The notes beneath the pieces were generated by a model. That model saw only the letters and a list, made by a program, of their open reading frames with translations, ran no database searches and was not told where the DNA came from. Made by a program: the position numbers and the translations under genes. From assembly GCF_018070045.1 (NCBI RefSeq), contig NZ_JAGPYK010000019.1, positions 1 through 64,000 on the forward strand: DNA of 64,000 bases, written 5' to 3'. Each line of letters opens with the position of its first letter. The first letter of the stretch is position 1. Of the stretch, positions 50,951-60,032 are shown in pieces. The DNA is from Micromonospora sp. U21 (GTDB lineage: Bacteria > Actinomycetota > Actinomycetes > Mycobacteriales > Micromonosporaceae).

Positions 50951-53502
50951 ACGGCGGCGATCTGATCGTCATCGGCAACGGCATGGTCGGGCAGCGCTTC
51001 GTGGACGCGCTGCGGGCCCGCGACCCGCACGGGCGGTGGCGGGTGACGGTGCTCGCCGAGGAGAGCCGACCGGCGTACGACCGGGTGCGGCTCTCGGCGT
51101 TCTTCGACGGCGTGGACGCGGACGCGCTGAACCTGCACACCCCGCACGACGGGGTGCGGCTGCGCCTCGGCGAGCCGGCCACCGTGATCGACCGCGACCG
51201 TCGGGTGGTCAGCACGGCCAACGGCGAACACCGGTACGACGCGCTGGTGCTGGCCACCGGGTCGTACCCGTTCGTGCCGCCGGTGCCCGGCGCGGAGCTG
51301 CCCGGAGTCTTCGTCTACCGCACCCTGGACGACCTGGCGGCGATCCGGGCGTACGCGCGGGGCCGGCGGGCCGGGGCGGTGATCGGCGGCGGGCTGCTGG
51401 GGCTGGAGGCGGCGAACGCCCTGCGGCTGCTCGGCCTGAGCACCGACGTGGTCGAGTTCGCACCCCGGCTGATGCCGGTGCAGGTGGACCCGGCCGGCGG
51501 TGCGATGCTCCGCCGCTACGTCGAGGAGCTGGGCGTGCGGACCCACCTCGGGGTGGCCACCACCGCGATCCGGCCCGGTCCGGACGGCGCGGTCGCCGCC
51601 CTGGAACTCTCCGACGGCCGCACCGTGGACGCCGAGCTGGTGGTGGTGGCCGCCGGCATCCGGCCCCGGGACGAACTGGCGCGGACCGCTGGCCTGCCGC
51701 TGGGCCCGCGCGGCGGGGTGCTGGTCGACGCGACCTGCCGCAGCGCCGACGAGCGGATCTGGGCGGTCGGCGAGTGCGCGGCGGTCGACGGCACCTGCCA
51801 CGGCCTGGTCGCCCCGGGGTACGCGACGGCCGAGGTGGTGGCCGACCGGTTGCTCGGCGGTACGGCGACCTTCCCGGGCGCGGACACCGCCACCAAGCTG
51901 AAACTGCTCGGCGTCGACGTGGCCTCGTTCGGCGACGCGCACGGCGCGACCCCGGGCTGCCTGGATGTCACGTTCACCGACCCGGCCACCCGGGTCTACG
52001 CCAAGCTGGTCCTCTCCGACGACGCGCGCACCCTGCTCGGCGGGGTGCTGGTCGGTGACGCCAGCGCGTACCCGACGCTGCGGGCCAGCGTGGGTGGCCC
52101 GTTGCCGGCCGCCCCGCTGGCGCTGCTCGCGCCGGACGGTGGCGCGGACGCCGGCGCGCTGCCCGCCGCTGCCCAGGTCTGCTCCTGCAACGCGGTGACC
52201 CGGAGCGACGTGGACGCCGCCATCGCCGGTGGCTGCGCGGACGTGCCGGCGTTGAAGGCGTGCACCAGGGCCGGCACCAGCTGCGGCTCCTGCGTGCCGA
52301 TGCTGAAGCAGCTCCTGGACGCGGCCGGCGTGGCGCAGTCCACCGCGCTCTGCGAGCACTTCGACGCCAGCCGGCGCGAGCTGTTCGAGATCGTCCGGGT
52401 ACGCCGCATCCGCACCTTCTCCCGGCTGGTCGCCGAACACGGCCGGGGGCGCGGCTGCGACATCTGCAAGCCCGTGGTGGCGTCGATCCTCGCCTCGTTG
52501 GGCGCGGGGCACGTGCTCGACGGTGAGCAGGCGTCGCTACAGGACACCAACGACCACTTCCTGGCCAACCTGCAACGCGACGGTAGCTACTCGGTGGTCC
52601 CCCGGGTTCCCGGCGGTGAAATCACCCCGGAGAAGCTGATCGTCATCGGCGAGGTCGCCCGGGACTTCAAGCTCTACACGAAGATCACCGGTGGCCAGCG
52701 GATCGACCTGTTCGGAGCCCGGGTGGAGCAGTTGCCGCAGATCTGGCGGCGGCTGGTGGATGCCGGCTTCGAGTCGGGCCACGCGTACGGCAAGGCGCTG
52801 CGCACGGTGAAGTCCTGTGTCGGCGAGACCTGGTGCCGGTACGGGGTGCAGGACTCGGTGGGGCTGGCCGTCGCGCTGGAGCTGCGTTACCGGGGGCTAC
52901 GCGCACCGCACAAGATCAAGTCGGCGGTCTCCGGCTGCGCCCGGGAGTGCGCCGAGGCGCGCAGCAAGGACTTCGGCGTCATCGCCACCGAGACCGGCTG
53001 GAACCTGTACGTCGGCGGCAACGGCGGTTTCCGGCCCCGGCACGCCGACCTGTTCGCCTCTGACCTGTCCACAGAAGCGCTGGTTACGCTGATCGACAGA
53101 TTCCTGATGTACTACGTCCGCACCGCCGACCGGCTGCAACGCACCGCCGGCTGGATCGAGGCGATGGACGGCGGCCTCGACCACCTGCGGTCGGTCATCG
53201 TCGACGACTCGCTGGGGCTCTGCGCCGACCTCGACACGGCGATGGCCCGGCACGTCGCGTCGTATTCGGACGAGTGGCGGGACGTGTTGAACGACCCGGA
53301 GCGGCTGCGCCGGTTCACCTCCTTCGTCAACGCCCCGGACGTGCCCGACCCGTCGATCACCTTCGCCCTGGAGCGGGGCCAACCGGTGCCGGCGCTTACC
53401 GCTCCGAACGAAGAGCGGCGGCGCGGTCGGGAACGGGAACCGGCCGAGGCCGGCCGACGGCGGCAGCCGGTGGCGCTGGGCCTGCCGGAGGTGCGGCGAT
53501 GA
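50947..53502 (+). CDS. nirB: Nitrite reductase [NAD(P)H], large subunit
   Basis: Six-electron reduction of nitrite to ammonium. 851 aa: FAD/NAD domain (1-400; VIGNGMVGQRFV, GGGLLGLEAANAL), BFD-like [2Fe-2S] region (about 415-500; CSC...GTSCGSC; a further CDIC), and the siroheme/[4Fe-4S] half (about 560-830) with the cluster-siroheme motif CVGETWC...SGCAREC. Full length. Overlaps nasB and nirD by 4 bases each. Confidence 0.96.
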   Translation: MNGGDLIVIGNGMVGQRFVDALRARDPHGRWRVTVLAEESRPAYDRVRLSAFFDGVDADALNLHTPHDGVRLRLGEPATVIDRDRRVVSTANGEHRYDALVLATGSYPFVPPVPGAELPGVFVYRTLDDLAAIRAYARGRRAGAVIGGGLLGLEAANALRLLGLSTDVVEFAPRLMPVQVDPAGGAMLRRYVEELGVRTHLGVATTAIRPGPDGAVAALELSDGRTVDAELVVVAAGIRPRDELARTAGLPLGPRGGVLVDATCRSADERIWAVGECAAVDGTCHGLVAPGYATAEVVADRLLGGTATFPGADTATKLKLLGVDVASFGDAHGATPGCLDVTFTDPATRVYAKLVLSDDARTLLGGVLVGDASAYPTLRASVGGPLPAAPLALLAPDGGADAGALPAAAQVCSCNAVTRSDVDAAIAGGCADVPALKACTRAGTSCGSCVPMLKQLLDAAGVAQSTALCEHFDASRRELFEIVRVRRIRTFSRLVAEHGRGRGCDICKPVVASILASLGAGHVLDGEQASLQDTNDHFLANLQRDGSYSVVPRVPGGEITPEKLIVIGEVARDFKLYTKITGGQRIDLFGARVEQLPQIWRRLVDAGFESGHAYGKALRTVKSCVGETWCRYGVQDSVGLAVALELRYRGLRAPHKIKSAVSGCARECAEARSKDFGVIATETGWNLYVGGNGGFRPRHADLFASDLSTEALVTLIDRFLMYYVRTADRLQRTAGWIEAMDGGLDHLRSVIVDDSLGLCADLDTAMARHVASYSDEWRDVLNDPERLRRFTSFVNAPDVPDPSITFALERGQPVPALTAPNEERRRGREREPAEAGRRRQPVALGLPEVRR

Positions 53503-53846
53503 GCGGGACCGCCACGCTGACCTGGACCCGGGTCTGCCGGGTCGACCGGCTGGAGCCCGACCGGGGCGTCGCCGCCCTGGTCGACGGCGTGCAGGTGGCA
53601 CTCTTCCGGACCGCGGACGGGCTGTTCGCCATCGACAACCAGGACCCGGTCAGCGGCGCGTACGTGCTGTCCCGCGGCATCGTGGGCAGCCGCGGCGCGG
53701 TGCCGACCGTCGCCTCGCCGCTGCACAAGCAGGTGTACGACCTGCGCACCGGGCGCTGCCTCGACCTGCCCGGAGTGGCCGTGGCCCGGCACGACGTGCG
53801 CTGCCGGGACGGGCTGGTCGAGGTGCGGCTGCGGCAGGAGGCCTGA
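53499..53846 (+). CDS. nirD: Nitrite reductase [NAD(P)H], small subunit
   Basis: 115-aa Rieske-fold NirD. It lacks the CxH/CxxH cluster ligands (positions occupied by NQDP and SPLHKQVYDLRTG), as is normal for NirD. ATG overlaps the nirB stop by 4 bases; the next ATG overlaps its own stop by one base. Confidence 0.93.
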   Translation: MSGTATLTWTRVCRVDRLEPDRGVAALVDGVQVALFRTADGLFAIDNQDPVSGAYVLSRGIVGSRGAVPTVASPLHKQVYDLRTGRCLDLPGVAVARHDVRCRDGLVEVRLRQEA

Positions 53847-54934
53847 TGCGGGAGGAACTGGCCGGCTTCACCATCGGGGTGACCGCCGACCGGCGGCGCG
53901 ACGAGTTGGCCACGCTGCTCGAGCGGCGGGGTGCCCGGGTGGTTCTCGCCCCGGCACTGCGGATCGTGCCGTTGTCCGACGACACCGAGCTGCGCGAGGC
54001 GACCCGCGCCTGCCTGAACCGGCCGCCGGACATCCTGATGGCCAACACCGGCATCGGCATGCGCGGGTGGCTGGAGGCGGCCGAGGGCTGGGGGCTGGCC
54101 GAGCCACTGCGCTCGGTGCTGGCCGGGTCGTACGTGGTGGCCCGAGGCCCGAAGGCGCGCGGCGCGATCCGGGCCGCCGGCCTGCACGACCAGTGGTCAC
54201 CCGCCTCGGAGAGCTGCGACGAGGTGGTCGACCACCTGCGGCGGCGCGGGGTGGCTGGGCAGGTGATCGCCATGCAGCTGCACGGCGAGCGGCAGCCGGA
54301 CTGCACGCTCGCGCTGGAGGCGGCCGGGGCCACGGTGATCGAGGTGCCGGTCTACCGCTGGGCGCCGCCGACCGACCCGGCGCCGCTGCACCGGCTGATC
54401 GACCTGATCGCCGGCCGGCTGGTGGACGCGGTGACGTTCACCTCGGCACCGGCGGCCGTGGCGCTGCTGCGGGCGGCCGGGGACCGTACCGACGCGGTGC
54501 TGTCCGCGTTCCGTGGCGACGTGCTGGCCAGCTGCGTCGGCGCGGTGACCGCCGAGCCGCTGCTGCGGCTCGGGGTGCCGGTCAGCGCGCCCAGCCGGGC
54601 CCGGCTCGGCGCGCTGGTGCGGACCATCGTCGACGAACTGCCCCGCCGGACGACGACGTTCAAGGCCGGCGGGCACCTGCTCACCCTGCGTGGGCACGCC
54701 GCGGTGATCGACGGTGAGCTGCGCCCGCTCGCCCCCGCCCCGATGGCGGTGCTGCGTGCGCTGGCCCAGTCCCCCGGTCGGGTGCTGTCCCGCACGTCGC
54801 TGCTGCGGACCCTGCCCCGGGGCGCGGACGAGCACGCGGTGGAGATGGCCGTGGCCCGACTCCGGGCCGGCCTGCGCGCTCCCCACGTGGTGCAGACCGT
54901 GGTCAAGCGCGGCTACCGGCTCCGGGTCGACTGA
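53846..54934 (+). CDS. Uroporphyrinogen-III synthase with C-terminal winged helix
   Basis: 362 aa: HemD domain (about 1-255; GVTADRRRDELATLLERRGARVVLAPAL, ANTGIGMRGWLE, VTFTSAPAA) fused to an OmpR-type winged helix (about 275-362; MAVLRALAQSPGRVLSRTSLLRTLP, VVKRGYRLRV). The enzyme half would make the siroheme precursor needed by NirB; the DNA-binding half suggests it also regulates, possibly its own operon. Similar fusions are known beside nirBD in mycobacteria. Last gene of the nas-nir operon. Confidence 0.9.
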   Translation: MREELAGFTIGVTADRRRDELATLLERRGARVVLAPALRIVPLSDDTELREATRACLNRPPDILMANTGIGMRGWLEAAEGWGLAEPLRSVLAGSYVVARGPKARGAIRAAGLHDQWSPASESCDEVVDHLRRRGVAGQVIAMQLHGERQPDCTLALEAAGATVIEVPVYRWAPPTDPAPLHRLIDLIAGRLVDAVTFTSAPAAVALLRAAGDRTDAVLSAFRGDVLASCVGAVTAEPLLRLGVPVSAPSRARLGALVRTIVDELPRRTTTFKAGGHLLTLRGHAAVIDGELRPLAPAPMAVLRALAQSPGRVLSRTSLLRTLPRGADEHAVEMAVARLRAGLRAPHVVQTVVKRGYRLRVD

Positions 54935-54986
54935 CGCGTCGCGGCCCCCCGCCGGCCGGGGTGTGCCGGCCGCGGGCCGCGACGGA

Positions 54987-55610
54987 TCAGCCGACCGGCG
55001 TGGGGGAACCCCGGCCGTGCTCGGCCTGGAGCCGGAGCATGGCGTGCTCGACCACCGTCACCAGCACCTGCTTGACCGACTCCCGGTGCCGGGCGTCGGT
55101 CATCACCAGCGGCACCTGCGGCGAGATGGCCAGCGCCTCGCGGACCTCCTCCAGCTCGTACTGGGGAGCGCCGTCGAACCGGTTCAGCGCCACCACGTAC
55201 GGCAGGTTGCGGTTCTCGAAGTAGTCCAGGGGGGCGAAGGCGTCCGTGATCCGGCGGGTGTCCACCAGCACGGCAGCACCCACCGCCCCCCGGATGATCT
55301 CGTCCCACATGAACCAGAACCGGGTCTGGCCAGGTGTGCCGAAGAGGTACAGGATCAGGTCCTGAGCCATGGTGATACGGCCGAAGTCCATGGCGACCGT
55401 GGTGGTCTCCTTGCCCGGCACCTTGGACGGGTCGTCGATGCCGACACCGGCCGCGGTCATCACCGCCTCGGTGGTCAGCGGTGTGATCTCGGAGATCGAC
55501 CCGACCAGCGTCGTCTTACCGACGCCGAAGCCGCCCGCGACGACGATCTTCGCGGAGACGATTCCCGGGCTCTGCCGCCCCCCGGCGGGGTCATAGCCTG
55601 CGAAGTCCAC
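54987..55610 (-). CDS. cvnD: Conservon GTPase CvnD
   Basis: 207-aa small Ras-like GTPase: P-loop GGFGVGKTTLVGSISE, switch II FGTPGQTRFWFMWDEI, and the base-binding NRFD. Works at the membrane with CvnA-C in an actinobacterial analogue of G-protein-coupled signalling. GTG at 55610 overlaps the cvnC 3' end by 20 bases. Confidence 0.94.
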   Translation of the reverse strand: MDFAGYDPAGGRQSPGIVSAKIVVAGGFGVGKTTLVGSISEITPLTTEAVMTAAGVGIDDPSKVPGKETTTVAMDFGRITMAQDLILYLFGTPGQTRFWFMWDEIIRGAVGAAVLVDTRRITDAFAPLDYFENRNLPYVVALNRFDGAPQYELEEVREALAISPQVPLVMTDARHRESVKQVLVTVVEHAMLRLQAEHGRGSPTPVG

Positions 55611-55956
55611 TTAGCACCCTTCCAAGCAGTTCCATCCGCTCCTCGAACCCCTCGGCGGGAGCAGCAGTGTGTAACGTCAGCAGGCTCTCGGCCACCATGT
55701 CGGCGACCAGTACCCGGGCGACGCCGAGCGGCATCCGGGTGTACGCGGCGATTTCCGCCAGCGACTGTGCCCGGCCTTCACAGACCGTGGCGATTCGGTG
55801 CTTGTCATGCCCGGCGAAGCGGGACTCGGCGACCTGGGTGGGAGAAGCCGTGAGGACCGCCTCGAGGGCGATGTCCTGCCGGGGTTCGGTACGACCACGG
55901 GTGACCGCATAGGGACGCACCAGTTCGCCGCGCGGGTCAGCGCGTCGTTGGTCCAT
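55591..55956 (-). CDS. cvnC: Conservon protein CvnC (DUF742)
   Basis: 121-aa DUF742 protein: LVRPYAVTRGRT near the start, then the winged-helix-like IATVCEGRAQSLAEIAAYTRMPLGVARVLVADM. Cytoplasmic conservon component, precise biochemical role unclear. Between cvnB and cvnD. Confidence 0.92.
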   Translation of the reverse strand: MDQRRADPRGELVRPYAVTRGRTEPRQDIALEAVLTASPTQVAESRFAGHDKHRIATVCEGRAQSLAEIAAYTRMPLGVARVLVADMVAESLLTLHTAAPAEGFEERMELLGRVLSGLRRL

Positions 55957-56046
55957 CCCGGATCACCTCCTCGTCCCCCGTGGAGCCGGTCCACACCGCC
56001 TCCCCTCCCTGGTCCGGCGTGCGGTCGGCACGCCGTCGTCTCGTCG

Positions 56047-56454
56047 CTACGAGCGCACCGCGTCGCGCGGCAGCGGCACCAGCGCGGCACCCACCCGCTC
56101 GACCAGCAGCGCCATCTCGTAGCCCACCTGGCCCACGTCGCAGCTGCGCGCGGCCAGCACGGCCATCGACGAGCCGTCACTGATCGACATGAGGAAGAGG
56201 TATCCGCTGTCCATCTCGATGACGGTCTGCAACACCCCGCCCGCGCTGAACATGCGGGCCGCGCCCTCGGTCAGGCTCACCACGCCAGAGGTGATCGCGG
56301 CGAGCTGGTCCGCCCGGTCTCCCGGGAGGTCCCGGGAGGAGGCGAGCAGCAGCCCGTCGGCGGACACCGCCACCACGTGGGCGATACCCGCCACGCTGTC
56401 GGCGAAGTTGGTGAGCAGCCAACCCATGTCCTGCATGGCAGCTGGCCTGTTCAT
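56047..56454 (-). CDS. cvnB: Conservon protein CvnB (roadblock/LC7)
   Basis: 135-aa roadblock/LC7 fold: LLTNFADSVAGIAHVVAVSADGLLLASS, then GYLFLMSISDGSSMAVLAARSCDVGQVGYEM. Expected to dimerise and bind the CvnD GTPase. ATGA overlap with cvnA. Confidence 0.94.
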   Translation of the reverse strand: MNRPAAMQDMGWLLTNFADSVAGIAHVVAVSADGLLLASSRDLPGDRADQLAAITSGVVSLTEGAARMFSAGGVLQTVIEMDSGYLFLMSISDGSSMAVLAARSCDVGQVGYEMALLVERVGAALVPLPRDAVRS

Positions 56455-59400
56455 CGGCTCTCCTTGGTCGAGGTGCTGTTCAGGTCCGTCCCGGCCGTCC
56501 GTCCGCGCTGCACGCCACGGTGGTAGGCCGACAACAGGCCGCGTACTTCATCGGGGGTCCGCCGGCTGCGGTCCCGGCCGCCCTTCGGTTCGATGCCGCC
56601 CGGCACGAGCTGCGCCTGCGGCACCCGCTTGGGAAGCCCCGAGCGGGTGGTACCAGCGGCGGCCGGCTCGGCCGCCCGGCTGGCCCGGGACCAGCCCTCG
56701 TCCGCCGCCGTCCGCCAGGCGTTCGGGTCCACCGCCGGAGCGGCGGGCGCGCCCGGGGCGGCGGGCGTCGCCGGCGCGGGCCGGGAGGCCGGCGGCGGGT
56801 TGCACGACGGCGGCGGCGGCGGCGGCGGTGTCGCGGCGCCGAGCCCACCGGTGCTCGCGGTACCCGGCGTTCCGATGCCGTCGGCGGCGGAACCGCCCGG
56901 GGTACGGGTCGGCAGTGGCGGTCGGGCCGGCGTCGCCGCCGGCGCGGACGCGGCGGCAGTGGCCGTCGGGTGACCGCCGCCCGGGCGCGGGCCGGCATCG
57001 GCCGGACCGGCGCCGGCGGCCGGTGGCGGCGAGTCGAACTTCGGCCGGGTGAAGATCGCGGTCGCGTCGTCGCCGTGCGACCGGAACCAGACCGCCTCCA
57101 TCTCCCGGAAGATCGGTGCCTCGGCGGGGAAGTCGGGCCGGTTGGTGACCGGCGCGGCCGGCGCCGGCGGGGTGGCCGGTGGTGCGACCGCACCGGGGCC
57201 GGCGACCGGCCCGACCGGCAGCACCGCGGCACTCCGCGCGTCGGCGGCGTCCGCACCGCGCCGGGGCAGCGGGCCGACGGTCGGGTAGGCCACGGTCGGG
57301 CTGCCCACCGAGGCACCCCCGCCCGTGAACGGAGTCCGGGCCGGCGGGACCGGGGCGGCCGGGGCCGAGGCGGGCGGCACCGTCGCGTGCGCTCCGCTGA
57401 AGCCACCGGCCTGCACGGCCGGGGCGGTGTTCCGGGCGTCCAGCGGGGACGGCCAGGTCGCCGGCGCCGGCGTGCTGGTCCGCCACTGGTCGGGCAGCGT
57501 CGCCGCCGAGGTGGCGGCGCCGGCGAACGGCTCGGCGTGACCGACCGGGGTGAGCGGCGTCTGCTCGACCGCCATCGGCTGGCGTGGCCGGGTCAGCACC
57601 TGCTCGCGGCCCCGGTTGGCGGGCAGCACCACGGTTGCGGCGGGCAGCGTCACCTGGGCAACAGTGCCGCCCTCCATGTTGCGGCGCAACTCCACCCGGA
57701 TGCCGTAGCGGGAGGCGAGCCGGCTCACCACGGCCAGACCCATCAGCCGGAACGCGGCGACGTCGACGCTCGGCGGCGCGGCCAGCCGCCGGTTGAGCGA
57801 GTCGAGCTGCTCGTCGCTGAGGCCGAGCCCACGGTCCTCAATCTGGATCAGCACGTAGTCGCGGATCCGGCGACCGTCGGCGACCACCGTGGTGTTCGGT
57901 GGCGAGAACCGGGTGGCGTTGTCGAGCAGTTCGGCGACGAGCCGCACGACGTCGTTGACCGCGTGCGCGGCCACCGAGATGTCGGTGTCCACGGTGCCGA
58001 ACTCGATGCGGTTGTACAGCTCGACCTCGGACTGGGCGGCGCGCAGGACGTCCACCACCAGGGCGTCGTCACGGCGCGGTACGGCGGAGTCGGCGCCGGC
58101 CAGGACCAGCAGGTTCTCGTCGTTGCGGCGCATCCGGGTGGCCAGGTGGTCCAGCTCGAAGAGCTGCGCCAGCCGCTTCGGGTCCTCCTCGCCGCGCTCG
58201 ATCGCGTCCAGCTCGCCGATCATCCGGTCGACCAGGGTCTGACTGCGGCGGGCCAGGTTGAGGAACATCGCCGAGACGCTGGTGCGCAGCGCGGCCTGCT
58301 CGGCGGCGACTCGCACCGCCTCCCGGTGTACGACGTTGAAGGCCGACGCGACCTGACCGACCTCGTCGCGGTTGGTGAGCTGGATCGGGTCCCGGACCTG
58401 GCGGACGATCTCGTCCACCCCGCCGTCGCCCACGCTGCCCATGTTCTGCAGCCGCCGCACCGCGTCCGGCAGGTCGTGGTTGGCCACCGAGAGCGCGCCC
58501 TCGCGCAGCCGGCGCAGCGAGTGGTTCAGCGAGCGGGCCAGCACCACGGCCAGCGACACGGCGATGATCAGCGTCAGCAGCACCAGCACCGACTCGACCA
58601 CGGCCTGCCGGATGACGTTCGAGCGCGCCTCGTCGGCCTGCTCGAGCAGGCGGTTCTGGAGTTGGGTCTCGGCCCAGCGCATCAGGTCGTTGACCGCGCC
58701 GATGGAGGCGGTGGCGTCCTGCGCGGTGACCAGTGGTTGTTGCCCCACCGAGCGGGTGATGTCGGTGGCCACCCGGTCGGCCAGGCCGACGGCGTCACCG
58801 GAGACGGTGCTGTTGACCAGGGCGCGCTGCACCGGGTCGGCGGCGAGTGAGAAGGCGACCAGGGCCTCCTGCTGGCTGGTCAGCGTGGCGACGAAGGAGG
58901 AGAACTGTTCCTCGTCGAGCTGACCGGCGCTGAGCGCGGTGAAGGCGACCGCCTCCTCCTCGGCGACGGACGCCTTGGCCCGGGCGAACGCGGCGACCGC
59001 CCGGCGGCTGTCCGACAGGCTCTCCTCGCCAGGCAGCTGGGCCAGCCCGTCACCGTAGGCGACCAGATCGGTGAGGATGACGCCGTAGCGCAGCACCGCC
59101 TCGGCGACGGCCATCTGCCGGCGGTCGAGCACCTCCTGGCGGGTGCCGTCCAACGTGGCCAGATGCTCGTCGATCGCGGCCAGCCGGTCCCGCAGGGCCG
59201 CCGGCACCTCGCCGATCCGGCCCCGCTCGGCGCGGTACTCGTCCACCCGCTGCTGCGTCTGGCGGACCCGCAGGTTGTACGTGTCGGCGGGCTGCTGTGG
59301 AGCGGCCAGGTAGGCCGCCGCGGCCATCCGCTCGACCTGGAGGTCCTGGGTCAGCGCGCTGACGTCGATGGAGAGTGCGGTGAGCGACCGGGCCCGGGTG

Positions 59401-59588
59401 GCGTCGAAGGCGCCCTCGCCCACCGAGATCAGCCGGACCGTGGCCAGCGCGATCACCGCCGCCACCGGGACGACCAGGATCAGCGCCAGCTTGGACCGGA
59501 TCCGGGCGTCGCGCAGTCTCGGCAACCGTCGACGCGTGGGCCGAGCGGTGTCGCCGAGCGCGGGCAGGGTCGTCGGTCCGGTGCTCAC
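56451..59588 (-). CDS. cvnA: Conservon sensor kinase-like CvnA with NIT-type sensor
   Basis: 1045-aa membrane sensor. Residues 33-53 and 331-352 are transmembrane; the ~275 residues between are all-helical and match the nitrate/nitrite-sensing (NIT) architecture. HAMP follows, then a kinase core with His481 in LFELDHLATRMRRNDENLL and an HATPase (ELLDNATRFSPP; EDRGLGLS). The last ~390 residues are Pro/Ala-rich and low complexity. The GTG at 59588 has GGAGG 7 bases upstream; the much longer open frame upstream (to 61145) is antisense to a transporter gene and is not used. First gene of cvnABCD. Kinase activity is not proven for this class. Confidence 0.92.
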   Translation of the reverse strand: MSTGPTTLPALGDTARPTRRRLPRLRDARIRSKLALILVVPVAAVIALATVRLISVGEGAFDATRARSLTALSIDVSALTQDLQVERMAAAAYLAAPQQPADTYNLRVRQTQQRVDEYRAERGRIGEVPAALRDRLAAIDEHLATLDGTRQEVLDRRQMAVAEAVLRYGVILTDLVAYGDGLAQLPGEESLSDSRRAVAAFARAKASVAEEEAVAFTALSAGQLDEEQFSSFVATLTSQQEALVAFSLAADPVQRALVNSTVSGDAVGLADRVATDITRSVGQQPLVTAQDATASIGAVNDLMRWAETQLQNRLLEQADEARSNVIRQAVVESVLVLLTLIIAVSLAVVLARSLNHSLRRLREGALSVANHDLPDAVRRLQNMGSVGDGGVDEIVRQVRDPIQLTNRDEVGQVASAFNVVHREAVRVAAEQAALRTSVSAMFLNLARRSQTLVDRMIGELDAIERGEEDPKRLAQLFELDHLATRMRRNDENLLVLAGADSAVPRRDDALVVDVLRAAQSEVELYNRIEFGTVDTDISVAAHAVNDVVRLVAELLDNATRFSPPNTTVVADGRRIRDYVLIQIEDRGLGLSDEQLDSLNRRLAAPPSVDVAAFRLMGLAVVSRLASRYGIRVELRRNMEGGTVAQVTLPAATVVLPANRGREQVLTRPRQPMAVEQTPLTPVGHAEPFAGAATSAATLPDQWRTSTPAPATWPSPLDARNTAPAVQAGGFSGAHATVPPASAPAAPVPPARTPFTGGGASVGSPTVAYPTVGPLPRRGADAADARSAAVLPVGPVAGPGAVAPPATPPAPAAPVTNRPDFPAEAPIFREMEAVWFRSHGDDATAIFTRPKFDSPPPAAGAGPADAGPRPGGGHPTATAAASAPAATPARPPLPTRTPGGSAADGIGTPGTASTGGLGAATPPPPPPPSCNPPPASRPAPATPAAPGAPAAPAVDPNAWRTAADEGWSRASRAAEPAAAGTTRSGLPKRVPQAQLVPGGIEPKGGRDRSRRTPDEVRGLLSAYHRGVQRGRTAGTDLNSTSTKESR

Positions 59589-60032
59589 GACATCGCCTCC
59601 GTCGTTTCTTCCCCGCCTGACCCGCCGAACCGTGCCGCCAGCGGAGGGGACCACGCGCGGCACGGCCGCGATTTCATCAGAGAAGGTCCTGTTTGGGAAG
59701 CCGCAGTGGGGTAGGAAACGGTCGGACGGCACGCAACCCGTGATCCGGTCAACTGATACCTTCATTTCCGCAAGCCCCTGAACAGGGCATGTAACTCCAG
59801 AGTGGTCGCGCGTGTATGCAAAGTGAGCTTTTGCAAACATTGCGTTACCCCAGCATGTGGGATGGCCGTCCCGAAAATGCGACCCGCGTCCGCGCTTGAC
59901 CACAGCGCCGGCCATTGGCAAGGTTTTGCAGGCTTCGCGCACACCGTACGGCAGACGAGATCCCGTCCTCCACTGAGGACGGATTAGCGGCGGTGACCGG
60001 GCAGCGCCCGCGCCCGCACCTGGAGGACTGAG
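59589..60032. promoter_or_regulatory. Divergent cvnA / binding-protein intergenic region
   Basis: 444 bp without a convincing gene. On the plus strand TTGACC (59896-59901), 17 bp, CAAGGT (59919-59924) forms a promoter for the lipoprotein gene, with a leader of about 100 bases. An AT-richer stretch at 59680-59860 probably holds the cvnA promoter, but no hexamers are clear. Two small open frames here look like chance. Confidence 0.5.

Noticed and set aside
59762..59987. Two overlapping small frames upstream of the binding lipoprotein, one with several Cys residues
   Set aside because: They overlap each other on opposite strands and cover the predicted promoter; no ribosome site or conserved pattern seen.
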